A program made the position numbers and the translations under genes. This document shows positions 44,541-53,631 of a DNA stretch of 64,000 bases, in pieces. Source of the stretch: Leeia speluncae (lineage in GTDB: Bacteria; Pseudomonadota; Gammaproteobacteria; Burkholderiales; Leeiaceae); NCBI RefSeq assembly GCF_020564625.1, contig NZ_JAJBZT010000002.1, positions 1 to 64,000 of the forward strand, written 5' to 3'. How positions within the stretch are numbered: the stretch's first letter is position 1; the number at the start of each line of letters is the position of its first letter. The notes below the pieces were generated by a model, which did not search any database, was not told where the DNA came from, and saw only the letters and a program-made list of their open reading frames with translations.

Positions 44541-45620
44541 TTAGCTCAACACTTGCTCAAGAACTGCAACAGGAACGTCTGCGGTAATAAAAGACTGTCC
44601 TAAAGACTTCATCAGGATAAATCGAATTTTACCGGCCTCATTCTTTTTATCCACACTCATCAACTCCAAGTAGCGTTCTAGACCTAATTTCGGATGCTCA
44701 ACAGGCAAATTTGCCTTTGCAAGGATACTGATTACACGAGCGACATCTGCTTCCGAAATATAACCCAGAGCAGCAGATGTTTTCGCTGCCAAGACCATGC
44801 CAGCAGCCACACCTTCACCGTGTAACCAAACACCATAGCCCATACCTGCTTCTATTGCATGGCCAAATGTATGCCCAAGGTTTAATAATGCCCGCACACC
44901 AGACTCGGTTTCATCTTCCGCAACAATTCTAGCCTTATTACGGCAAGACCAAGCAACTGCCTCTCCAAGCTTCTCTTTGTCACGAGACATTAATGCATCA
45001 ATATTTGCTTCAAGCCATTCCAAGAATGCAATATCATCAATCAGGCCATACTTAATTACTTCCGCCAATCCTGCAGAAAGCTCTCTATCAGGTAGCGTAT
45101 CAAATACATTCATATCCGCAACAACGGCTTTGGGCTGATAAAAGGCGCCAATCATATTCTTGCCAAGCGGGTGGTTAATTCCCGTTTTACCGCCGACAGA
45201 TGAGTCAACCTGGGATAACAGTGTAGTAGGAATCTGAACAAAAGACACGCCACGCATATAGGTTGCGGCAGCATAACCAGTCATATCGCCAATGACACCG
45301 CCACCAAGCGCGACTAAGGTGGTCTTACGATCGCATTTATTGACGAGCATTACACTGTAAATCTGATCAAGATACTGACCGGTCTTGTATTGCTCTCCAT
45401 CTGGCAAAACGACTTCGATCACTTGAATAGATAATTGATGCAATTGCTGTTTAACAGCATCTAAATACAGAGGAGCGACGGTTTCATTTGTCACCACAAC
45501 GGCCTGCTTACTTTTGAAAACATCCTTCAAAAGATTCGCTAACTGATCAAGCCCATTTGTTCCTATATGGATAGGATAGCTACGCTCAGCTAATTCAACC
45601 GTTAAAGTACATTCAATCAT
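44541..45620 (-). CDS. aroB: 3-dehydroquinate synthase
   Basis: Second step of the shikimate pathway, NAD and divalent-metal dependent. It is 359 residues. The NAD-binding [20 protein letters not shown] motif (about 105-124), [19 protein letters not shown] and metal ligands in [12 protein letters not shown] and [11 protein letters not shown] are present. The start overlaps the aroK end by 8 nt, so it is translated from the same message as aroK. Confidence 0.97.
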   Translation of the reverse strand: MIECTLTVELAERSYPIHIGTNGLDQLANLLKDVFKSKQAVVVTNETVAPLYLDAVKQQLHQLSIQVIEVVLPDGEQYKTGQYLDQIYSVMLVNKCDRKTTLVALGGGVIGDMTGYAAATYMRGVSFVQIPTTLLSQVDSSVGGKTGINHPLGKNMIGAFYQPKAVVADMNVFDTLPDRELSAGLAEVIKYGLIDDIAFLEWLEANIDALMSRDKEKLGEAVAWSCRNKARIVAEDETESGVRALLNLGHTFGHAIEAGMGYGVWLHGEGVAAGMVLAAKTSAALGYISEADVARVISILAKANLPVEHPKLGLERYLELMSVDKKNEAGKIRFILMKSLGQSFITADVPVAVLEQVLS

Positions 45621-46155
45621 TCAACAAAGCTTCCAACTTAGGTTCAATTTGTGTAAGTAATGTTGCAACAGTTTGTCGACTAGTATCAATCACCACATCT
45701 GCCACTTCTCGATATAGCGGGTCTCGGATCTCAAACAGTTCTTGTAACCGTGCTTTAGGATTTGCGGTTTGAAGCAAAGGTCGATTTTTATCAAGCTTCG
45801 TTCGAAGGTAAAGATCATCCACGCTCGCGCGCAAATAAATGACTAATCCACGCTCTTTTAAACAGCGTCGATTATCAGGATTCATGACTGCGCCACCACC
45901 CGTCGCTAAGACAATATTTTGCAACTGAGAGAGTTCATCAATCATTTCGCATTCCCGCTCACGAAATTTTGACTCACCTTCAATCTCAAATATTGTGGCG
46001 ATCTTTACGCCTGTCTTAGACTCTATCTCGTGGTCAGAATCATAAAATTGCTTATCAAAACGCTTTGCCAACGCCCTACCAACCGTCGTCTTGCCCGCGC
46101 CCATCAAGCCTACCAAAAAGAAATTGCCCGTCATGTCTAGTGCCATGACGGGCAT
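45613..46155 (-). CDS. aroK: Shikimate kinase
   Basis: Phosphorylates shikimate. It is up to 180 residues. Walker [12 protein letters not shown] is at 16-26, shikimate-binding Asp is in FYDSDHEIE, and FRERE plus the GGGAV loop follow. Three in-frame ATGs (46155, 46146, 46134) are possible and none has a strong Shine-Dalgarno; MTGNFFLVG at 46134 would match the usual family start most closely. It lies 28 nt after pilQ, probably as part of the pil-aro transcript. Confidence 0.95.
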   Translation of the reverse strand: MPVMALDMTGNFFLVGLMGAGKTTVGRALAKRFDKQFYDSDHEIESKTGVKIATIFEIEGESKFRERECEMIDELSQLQNIVLATGGGAVMNPDNRRCLKERGLVIYLRASVDDLYLRTKLDKNRPLLQTANPKARLQELFEIRDPLYREVADVVIDTSRQTVATLLTQIEPKLEALLND

Positions 46156-46183
46156 TGTAACGGATTTAGTGCTTGAATGCTAT

Positions 46184-48253
46184 TTAGCGAACCGTCAAAC
46201 GCTCATCCAAAATCTTAGGGGTAACAAAAATCATCAACTCTGCACGCTTATCGGTTGTGCTTTTATTTTTGAAGAAGTAGCCAAACACAGGAATGTCACC
46301 CAAAAGAGGGGTTTTACTGATATCAGTACGCTTATTTTCTTCAAAAATACCACCAATCACTGTTGTATCGCCATTTGCCAACAATGCTTGAGTGCTAACT
46401 TGATTCGTATTAATAATATATCCCGCGTCAGTTAGAGTACCCAACGTGTCTTTATTAACTGTCATAATCAAGTTAACTTTATTATCAGGTGTAATCTGAG
46501 GCGTTACATCTAATGATAAGTTTACATCCTGAAACGTTGTTGTACATGTCCCAGTCGTAGTGGATGTCGATGCAGAACATGTTTGATAAGGGACCTTCAT
46601 GCCCTGCTTGATCGTCGCTTTTTGTTGGTCCATTGTGACTACACGAGGGCTACTGATAATTTTACCTCGATCATCTAACTCCAACGCTGTTAACGCCAAA
46701 CTCAACACTTGTCCAGTTGGGTTATGTGTTAATGCTAATGAGAACAAACCTCCACCACTTGATTGTGTAGCAGATGTTAGCCCTGTACTGGCTTTTGAAG
46801 AGGAGTTAACAGTCGTATCTGAGCTACCAAAAAACTTCTGGGTATTATTCAAAGACAAACCTAAAGAACCACCAATTTGCCCAGAAAAGTCTTGATCAGC
46901 GACAACAATGCGAGCCTCTATTAGCACCTGCCTTGTCGGTACATCAATTCTTCTTAATAACTCTCTAAACTCCTCAAGTTTTGAAGGGATTTCCTTTAAG
47001 AAGATCTGATTGGTACGCTCATCAGATATAACTGACCCACGTTTTGATAAGAAAGGATATTTTTCATCTTTCAAAAAGTCAAAAATCACTTTGGCTTTTT
47101 GATAATTGATTTGAAATACCTCTGTTTTAAGAGGTTCTAACTCTGCAATGCTCTGCTGAGTTTCTAACTCTAATTTTTCTTTTGTTGCCAACTCTTCGCG
47201 AGGGGCCACTAAAACCACATTACCTTTTTTGCGACTATCCAATCCCTTAGCCTGAAGCACAATATCAAATGCCTGATCCCAAGGAACGTCTTTTAACCTA
47301 AGAGTCAAATTACCGGTTACAGTATCACTAGTAATAATATTCATTCCCGTAAAGTCAGCAAGTACAGCTAGCACAGAGCGAACGTCAACGTTTTGGAAAT
47401 TTAAAGAGAGTTTCTCGCCGTTGTAAGTTTTGGCTTGACTGTTTTTCTTGTCCGTAGAAGACTCTTTCACTTCAACAACTAATTGACCATCCATTTGGTA
47501 GGATGAATACTCCCAATTACCCTTTGGCTCAATAAGCAATCGAGTATTTCCACCTTGCGACTTTGCTTCTACAGAAACAACCGAGGTACCAAAATCAATG
47601 ACATCCAGCTTACGCTGAAGGTTTTCTGGTAACTTTGTTTTAGCAAGATCAACAACCAAGGATTTTCCTTGCTGGCGTATATCTACACCAGCAGATCCTT
47701 TTGCTAAATCAATAAGGATTCTTCCTTCACCTTGTAGACCTTTGCGAAACTCAATATCTTTCACAACATCTAAGCCATTATCTTTATTATTGGCACCAAC
47801 CTGCGTATTGGTTGTGTCAGCAGACGCAGACGGCAAAGTAACACTCGCTGTCGGCGCAGAGGCCAAAGTAATCAACACATCTTGCCCTGACACAGAAACT
47901 TCATAAGGCGCATTTTGCAACAAGCTTAAAACCAATCTTGTACGTCCATTTGCTTCAACAAGATTGACCGCCCTTAAATTGCCTTGAGGAGCAATTGCTT
48001 TATCAGATGAAACTCCATTAGCAACATCCGCAAAGTCCAGCGCTACACGAGGTGGCGTGGCTACAGAAAATCCTGTAGGCTTTTGTGCCGCTTTTTGCAA
48101 ATGCACCCTTAGCAAGGTTTTTTCGCCAGGTTGTGCGGAAACATCAATACTTTCGATAGTATTAGAAGCTGCAAAGCCAAGTGCACTGTACAAACCAAGT
48201 GAAATGCCCAAGACTTTTAATTTAAGATTTTTTTGAAGGATGCGGCAATTCAT
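46184..48253 (-). CDS. pilQ: Type IV pilus secretin PilQ
   Basis: Outer-membrane secretin through which type IV pili extrude. It is 689 residues. A signal peptide (about 1-28) is followed by two AMIN domains (about 30-270), the secretin/TonB short N-terminal domain (LSLNFQNVDVRSVLAVLADFTGMNIITSD), an N1 domain, and the C-terminal secretin barrel with VPTRQVLIEARIVV and GDTTVIGGIFEE. Its start codon overlaps the pilP stop as TAATG. Confidence 0.97.
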   Translation of the reverse strand: MNCRILQKNLKLKVLGISLGLYSALGFAASNTIESIDVSAQPGEKTLLRVHLQKAAQKPTGFSVATPPRVALDFADVANGVSSDKAIAPQGNLRAVNLVEANGRTRLVLSLLQNAPYEVSVSGQDVLITLASAPTASVTLPSASADTTNTQVGANNKDNGLDVVKDIEFRKGLQGEGRILIDLAKGSAGVDIRQQGKSLVVDLAKTKLPENLQRKLDVIDFGTSVVSVEAKSQGGNTRLLIEPKGNWEYSSYQMDGQLVVEVKESSTDKKNSQAKTYNGEKLSLNFQNVDVRSVLAVLADFTGMNIITSDTVTGNLTLRLKDVPWDQAFDIVLQAKGLDSRKKGNVVLVAPREELATKEKLELETQQSIAELEPLKTEVFQINYQKAKVIFDFLKDEKYPFLSKRGSVISDERTNQIFLKEIPSKLEEFRELLRRIDVPTRQVLIEARIVVADQDFSGQIGGSLGLSLNNTQKFFGSSDTTVNSSSKASTGLTSATQSSGGGLFSLALTHNPTGQVLSLALTALELDDRGKIISSPRVVTMDQQKATIKQGMKVPYQTCSASTSTTTGTCTTTFQDVNLSLDVTPQITPDNKVNLIMTVNKDTLGTLTDAGYIINTNQVSTQALLANGDTTVIGGIFEENKRTDISKTPLLGDIPVFGYFFKNKSTTDKRAELMIFVTPKILDERLTVR

Positions 48254-48789
48254 TATTTTTGCTCCTGCTCGACAAGTTTCAGGGAGGCGCTGCGTTCAGA
48301 CCAATCACCATTACTGTCTTCAATCAACTCTTTGATTGATATAGATGATTCATCAATATTAGTAATTACCCCAAAGTTCCTGCCGATGTGGTTACCAATC
48401 TTGGCTTTAAAAATATCTTTCGAAGGTGATTGAATAAGTGCCGTCACACCTTCTTTTTTGTTATTCAACGTTCCCACCATATTTAGCTTATCGAGGTCAA
48501 ACTCCTCAAGCGCTTCTTTCTTCCAGTTTGGGTCAGGTGAATTGATACCTTTCCCCTTATTTTGCTGAACTTTTGTCACCGAAAAAGGGTCTGGCAAATC
48601 ATATGCTTGATAGGCAAAAGGAACGTATGGCTCTAGTGCAGGCACGGGGTCAATCCTGCTTCGAATAGATGCGCCCTCGGTGCTCATCCACTCATCAAGA
48701 TCTTCTGTGCCTGAATTACCACAAGCGCTTAATAGTAAAGCGAGCGTACTTACAATCAATCCATATCGGGCTCTATTTTTCATTCTCAT
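48253..48789 (-). CDS. pilP: Type IV pilus lipoprotein PilP
   Basis: Inner-membrane lipoprotein that links PilNO to PilQ. It is 178 residues. The lipobox LLSAC puts the lipidated Cys at residue 23. A low-complexity region is followed by the beta domain (LDKLNMVGTLNNKKEGVTALIQSPS...HIGRNFGVITNI). The start overlaps the pilO stop as ATGA and the stop overlaps pilQ, so it is coupled on both sides. Confidence 0.95.
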   Translation of the reverse strand: MRMKNRARYGLIVSTLALLLSACGNSGTEDLDEWMSTEGASIRSRIDPVPALEPYVPFAYQAYDLPDPFSVTKVQQNKGKGINSPDPNWKKEALEEFDLDKLNMVGTLNNKKEGVTALIQSPSKDIFKAKIGNHIGRNFGVITNIDESSISIKELIEDSNGDWSERSASLKLVEQEQK

Positions 48790-49421
48790 TTCCCCGGTTC
48801 TGGTTGTTTTTGCGCAGACATTTCATCAATTTCTTGTTGATCTAAATATCGAAATGTTTTGGCCGTTGCAGACATAACCATGCCGCCATCTTTTGAACTT
48901 GTCGAAATATCGATATCTTTCAAATTGACAATTCTAGGCAATTGAGCAATGTCACTCGCGAACTGGGCGAAGTCATGATACGAACCGCTAACCTGAACTT
49001 GGATTGGCAACTCTGCCATCTCAGCGGTTTTTATTTCTTGGCTTGCCGGTTTAAACAGGGCAAATGACAAACCTCGTCCAACACCAGCTTGGTTGATATC
49101 AGTCAGCAAAGCATCCATTTCAGACTTCTTTGGCAGTTGCTTTAATAACTCGCTCAGCGACTGCCGAATTTCCACAAGCTGCTGCTTATAGGCATCTAAA
49201 TTAACCGCCCGGCGCTTTTTATCCAGATACTCATCTTTCAGGGTTTGCTCTTTATTTGTAGCTTCCGTATTTTGCGTTATTTGGTCCTGCCAGAATGTAA
49301 AATACGCAGCGGTTTGTATCAAAACAAAAATAATTAAAAACACCGCTAACTTGGCAGGCAATGGCCATGCACCGATTTCTTTAATATCTAAGTTTCTATA
49401 TTCGTCGAGATCCATTGCCAT
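48786..49421 (-). CDS. pilO: Type IV pilus assembly protein PilO
   Basis: Bitopic inner-membrane protein of the alignment complex, 211 residues. Short cytoplasmic N-terminus, TM at about 23-44, coiled coil at about 50-100, then a ferredoxin-like periplasmic domain (about 105-195). It pairs with PilN as a heterodimer. It starts 3 nt after the pilN stop. Confidence 0.95.
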   Translation of the reverse strand: MAMDLDEYRNLDIKEIGAWPLPAKLAVFLIIFVLIQTAAYFTFWQDQITQNTEATNKEQTLKDEYLDKKRRAVNLDAYKQQLVEIRQSLSELLKQLPKKSEMDALLTDINQAGVGRGLSFALFKPASQEIKTAEMAELPIQVQVSGSYHDFAQFASDIAQLPRIVNLKDIDISTSSKDGGMVMSATAKTFRYLDQQEIDEMSAQKQPEPGK

Positions 49422-49424
49422 GAC

Positions 49425-49997
49425 TTACCCTTTTGCACCTGATGCGACAGATTCTTCAGACTCTCTTTTAATCTCTAGGGTCATTGAAAACTGATTCAGT
49501 TTACTGTCAGCCTGAGACCTTGCAATCTCAATTAATCGAGGCGAAGTGAGAAATGTTGAGTTCTCTATATTACGAATAAATGTTGAAACCCGTGCATTTG
49601 ATTGCGTCATTCCAACCAAATTAACTGTTGCATCTGTCTGTTTAATGGATGTTAAGTAAATGCCTTCAGGCGTTAACCTAGTTAGCTGATCCATCAAACG
49701 TACAACTTCAGAACGGCTAGTTTGAAGTTTTTCAACAACCTTCTTACGAGCGAGTAACGAATCACGCTCCTTTTTCAGTGTTTGAATATCTTCAATTTGC
49801 TTACTTAAGACATCGATTTTAGATTGGAGATAGTTGTTTCTATTATTTTGATTTGCAATTTGCAAATCTAGGAACTGATATCCACCAAAGGCAAATGCAG
49901 CACTAGCGGCAAGTACAACACCTAAGACAACATAAAACTGCTTAATCTGTTGAGCTTTTCGAAGCTCTCTGTGCGGAAGAAGGTTTAATCGAATCAT
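49425..49997 (-). CDS. pilN: Type IV pilus assembly protein PilN
   Basis: Inner-membrane partner of PilM and PilO, 190 residues. The N-terminal MIRLNLLPHRELR is the conserved INLLP-type PilM-binding motif. TM is at about 22-44, a coiled coil at about 50-95, and a periplasmic domain follows. It overlaps pilM by ATGA. Confidence 0.96.
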   Translation of the reverse strand: MIRLNLLPHRELRKAQQIKQFYVVLGVVLAASAAFAFGGYQFLDLQIANQNNRNNYLQSKIDVLSKQIEDIQTLKKERDSLLARKKVVEKLQTSRSEVVRLMDQLTRLTPEGIYLTSIKQTDATVNLVGMTQSNARVSTFIRNIENSTFLTSPRLIEIARSQADSKLNQFSMTLEIKRESEESVASGAKG

Positions 49998-51076
49998 AGT
50001 TCAAACTTCCGTAAGGCTAGTCCACATGCAATCAATAAAGCGGGTGCATCTTGCAATAATTGACGTGGTTTTATGCGATTAGGTTGAGACATACCTAGGA
50101 ATGGGTTGGCAATTAATGTACTGACTTGAGTGCGGTTCGCAACTACTTCATCTAGCCCAGGGATGCTGCCACAACCACCACCTAGCAAGATGAAATCCAC
50201 TTGATTAAATTGGGTTGAAGCAAAGAAAAACTGTAACGAGCGACTTACTTCATTCGCGAGTGACTCCATGAATGGCTTAAGCACTTCTGGCTCGTAAGCC
50301 TCAGGAAGTCCGCCATTGCGTTTGGCAGCTTCTGCCTCTTCTTGAGAAAGGTTGAAGCGACGCTGAATATCTTGGGTTAGTTGATTACCACCGAATGCCT
50401 GCTCTCTTAGGAACACTTGCTGGTTATTTCTAACGACCATGATGTGCATCATGGTTGCACCAACATCGACCATAGCTATGGTTTGATCTTTACCAGCGCT
50501 TGGCAATTGCTTTTGGATTAACTCTAATGAGGCTTGTGTTGCAAATGACTCGACATCCATCACAATAGCACGCAGTCCCGCGGCCTCTGCAACTGAAACG
50601 CGTTCTTCCACTTTTTCTTTTTTCGACGCGGCAATAAGCACTTCGATTTCAGAAGGGGCGGCAGGTGATGGTCCAATCACTTGGAAGTCTAAATTCACTT
50701 CTTCTAGCGCAAATGGGATGTATTGATTGGCTTCTGACTCAACTTGCATCTCAAGATCACGATCTTTTTGCCCTGCAGGCACCGTAATCTTTTTAGTAAT
50801 GACCGCACCAGCCGGTAATGCAAGCGCTGCATTTTTGGTCCGGCTGCCGAGTTTACGCCAAGCACGCTTAATTGCATCAGTCACTGCCTCATAATTGCTA
50901 ACATTGCCGTCAGACATAGAGTCTTTTGGCAGTGGCTCAATTACGTAGCGCTCGATAGAAAACCCGTTACCGCTTTTATTTAGCTCAACCATCTTAACGG
51001 AAGCCGCACTGATGTCGACCCCAATGACGGGAGGTAACTTTGGTTTTAGAAATTCAAAATTTAGACCTGTTTTCAA
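49994..51076 (-). CDS. pilM: Type IV pilus actin-like ATPase PilM
   Basis: Cytoplasmic actin-fold protein of 360 residues that binds the PilN N-terminus. ATP-binding elements are GVDISAASVKMVEL (phosphate 1), AMVDVGATMMHIMVV (phosphate 2) and LLGGGCGSIPGLDEVV (adenosine). First gene of the pilMNOPQ-aroKB run, divergent from the PBP1a gene over about 180 nt, the usual betaproteobacterial arrangement. Confidence 0.96.
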   Translation of the reverse strand: MKTGLNFEFLKPKLPPVIGVDISAASVKMVELNKSGNGFSIERYVIEPLPKDSMSDGNVSNYEAVTDAIKRAWRKLGSRTKNAALALPAGAVITKKITVPAGQKDRDLEMQVESEANQYIPFALEEVNLDFQVIGPSPAAPSEIEVLIAASKKEKVEERVSVAEAAGLRAIVMDVESFATQASLELIQKQLPSAGKDQTIAMVDVGATMMHIMVVRNNQQVFLREQAFGGNQLTQDIQRRFNLSQEEAEAAKRNGGLPEAYEPEVLKPFMESLANEVSRSLQFFFASTQFNQVDFILLGGGCGSIPGLDEVVANRTQVSTLIANPFLGMSQPNRIKPRQLLQDAPALLIACGLALRKFEL

Positions 51077-51255
51077 GGCAATTTTCCTAGTGCATTAAGC
51101 AAGTTACACAAGAATTGTGTGAAACTACATCAAATCCTAGCAGCAGGAATTAAGCAAGTAAAGCATCCATGCATATATCATGTGCAGAATCACAACAGAA
51201 TTTGGCCATTTCGTTTAAAATGCACCTAACAATTTGATGGGAACCCCAAAAAATC

Positions 51256-53544
51256 ATGTCAAAAAAGTGGATTCTGTACCCAATCCTTACGTTGATCACG
51301 CTTGGCCTCATCGGCGTCGCAACGTTAGCGATTGCCATTATGATTACTTACCCTCGTTTACCAAGCGTACAAGGGTTGCAAGACTATCGCCCTGTGATTC
51401 CCTTAAAGATTTATACAGCAGATGGCGTGCAAATTGGGGAATTTGGTCAAGAAAGACGTGACTTTGTCAAAATTCAGGACGTGCCTCAACAAATGAAGCA
51501 CGCCATTATGTCAGCTGAAGATGAACGTTTTTATGAACACAGCGGTGTTGATTATGTTGGCGTTGGACGAGCATTACTCGCCAACCTAACCCAAGGCCAT
51601 ACGGTATCAGGGGCGAGTACAATCACCCAGCAGGTGGCGAAGAATTTCTTTCTATCTCCTGAACGCACATTGGAGCGCAAGTTTAAAGAAGCACTGCTTG
51701 CGTTTAAAATTGAACAAAACCTAAGCAAAGATCAAATTCTTGAGTTGTACATGAACCAGATTAACCTGGGTCAGCGTGCATATGGATTTGGAGCTGCCGC
51801 TAAAACCTACTTTGGCAAACCACTTTCAGAACTCTCTGTTGCAGAAATGGCAATGCTTGCGGGCCTACCTAAAGCACCGAGTAAGTTTAATCCGGTTGTA
51901 AACCCCGACAGAGCAAAGCTACGCCAAATGTATGTACTGCGTAGAATGCATGAGTTGAAATACATTACCGATGAAGAATATGAAGCGGCAAAAGTCGAAC
52001 AACTACATGTGGTAAAAAGCGTGGAAGGCTTCCCTGCGCATGGTGAGTATGTTGCAGAAATGGCACGGCAGTTTATGTACGACCAATTCAAAGAAGCCGC
52101 CTATTCACAAGGTTTTAAAGTCTACACGACGGTTGAAAGTAAGCACCTAGAGGCTGCTTATGATGCAGTTCGATTTGGCTTGCTGTCTTACGATAGACGC
52201 CATGGCTACCGCGGTGCGGAATCATTCATTGATATCTCAAACGACAGCTCTGAAGAGTATTTAGATGCAGCGCTTGCCGAAGTAAAGGATAGTGGCGACA
52301 TTTATCCTGCGGTAGTACTTGAGGCATCTACGAATAAAGTTGTCGCTTATCGTAAATCTGGTGGTGCCATCGAAATCACCGGCAATGGGTTAAAATTTGC
52401 GAAATCGATGCTATCCAATAAGGCGAATGAATCTGTTCGTATTCGCCCTGGTGCGGTGATTCGTGTAACAAAAGGGGATGATGGCAATTGGTCGATTACC
52501 CAAATTCCTCAGATTGAATCTGCATTTGTTTCGGCAGACCCGAACACAGGTGCAATTAAAGCCCTCATTGGTGGTTTTGATTTCAACCGAAACAATTTCA
52601 ACCATTCAACACAGGCATGGCGTCAACCGGGGTCTAGCTTCAAGCCATTTATCTACTCGGCGGCAATCGAAAAAGGTTTTACAGCGGCGACAGTAGTTAA
52701 TGATGCACCATTGAGTATTGATCAAGGCGGACAACACTGGGAACCAAAGAACTCGGATGGCAAGTATGAAGGTCCAATGACGATTCGTCGTGCGCTAACC
52801 AAGTCGAAGAACCTTGTGTCAATCCGATTACTGCAAGCCATTACGCCGCAATACGCACAGGAGTACATCAAGAAATTTGGATTTAGCCCAGACCATCATC
52901 CCGCTTATTTAACCATGGCACTGGGTGCTGGGACCGTAACACCATACCAAATGGCCGGCGCATATAGCGTATTTGCTAATGGCGGATATAAGGTTCAAAC
53001 CTACTTTATTGATCGTATTGAAGATAGTAAAGGCAAGACCATTTTCCAGAGCAAACCATATAAAGCAGGTGAAAATGCCCCCTTAGCGATTGACCCAAGG
53101 AATGCATACATTATGACTAGTATGCTTGGTGATGTGGTTCGATATGGTACTGCTGCACGTGCGATGTCTTTAGGACGGCGCGATTTAGCGGGTAAAACGG
53201 GTACCACGAATGATGTGATTGATGCGTGGTTTGCTGGTTTCTCTCAACGAAACTTGGTAGCGATTGTGTGGGTTGGTTATGATCAACCGAAACCGCTAGG
53301 TGGTTCGGAGTCTGGGGGGCATGCGGCATTGCCGATCTGGATGAACTACATGGCGCAAACGCTAAAAGGCGTACCTGAGCGGCCACTTCAAGCACCGCAA
53401 GGCATGGTGAATAGTGGTGGAGAAGTCTTCTATGGTGAACACACAAATGTTGCACCGGATCTTGGACTAGATAATTCTTCAACCGAAGAAGTGCCAGCTA
53501 GTTCAGCAACGAGCGTAGACACGATTAAAGATATGCTCTTCTAA
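51256..53544 (+). CDS. mrcA: Penicillin-binding protein 1A
   Basis: Bifunctional peptidoglycan glycosyltransferase/transpeptidase of 762 residues. One TM anchor is at about 8-30. The glycosyltransferase domain (about 55-230) has catalytic Glu in AEDERFYEHSGVD and TITQQVAKNFFLSPERT. An OB-like insert follows, then the transpeptidase with SxxK (SSFK in QPGSSFKPFIYSA), SKN and KTGT. The spacing and order are normal. The Shine-Dalgarno is weak. It ends at a strong terminator. Confidence 0.96.
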   Translation: MSKKWILYPILTLITLGLIGVATLAIAIMITYPRLPSVQGLQDYRPVIPLKIYTADGVQIGEFGQERRDFVKIQDVPQQMKHAIMSAEDERFYEHSGVDYVGVGRALLANLTQGHTVSGASTITQQVAKNFFLSPERTLERKFKEALLAFKIEQNLSKDQILELYMNQINLGQRAYGFGAAAKTYFGKPLSELSVAEMAMLAGLPKAPSKFNPVVNPDRAKLRQMYVLRRMHELKYITDEEYEAAKVEQLHVVKSVEGFPAHGEYVAEMARQFMYDQFKEAAYSQGFKVYTTVESKHLEAAYDAVRFGLLSYDRRHGYRGAESFIDISNDSSEEYLDAALAEVKDSGDIYPAVVLEASTNKVVAYRKSGGAIEITGNGLKFAKSMLSNKANESVRIRPGAVIRVTKGDDGNWSITQIPQIESAFVSADPNTGAIKALIGGFDFNRNNFNHSTQAWRQPGSSFKPFIYSAAIEKGFTAATVVNDAPLSIDQGGQHWEPKNSDGKYEGPMTIRRALTKSKNLVSIRLLQAITPQYAQEYIKKFGFSPDHHPAYLTMALGAGTVTPYQMAGAYSVFANGGYKVQTYFIDRIEDSKGKTIFQSKPYKAGENAPLAIDPRNAYIMTSMLGDVVRYGTAARAMSLGRRDLAGKTGTTNDVIDAWFAGFSQRNLVAIVWVGYDQPKPLGGSESGGHAALPIWMNYMAQTLKGVPERPLQAPQGMVNSGGEVFYGEHTNVAPDLGLDNSSTEEVPASSATSVDTIKDMLF

Positions 53545-53547
53545 GAT

Positions 53548-53588
53548 AAAAAGGCGGTTCAACACACAAGGGTTGAACCGCCTTTTTT
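53548..53588. terminator. Bidirectional terminator after mrcA
   Basis: Perfect 16-bp stem AAAAAGGCGGTTCAAC/GTTGAACCGCCTTTTT with an 8-nt loop, flanked by T runs in both directions. It lies between convergent mrcA and the GGDEF/EAL gene. Confidence 0.88.
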
Positions 53589-53631
53589 AATACGCCAATT
53601 TCGTCAGAGTGAGAGTTGTTTCAGTCTGAAT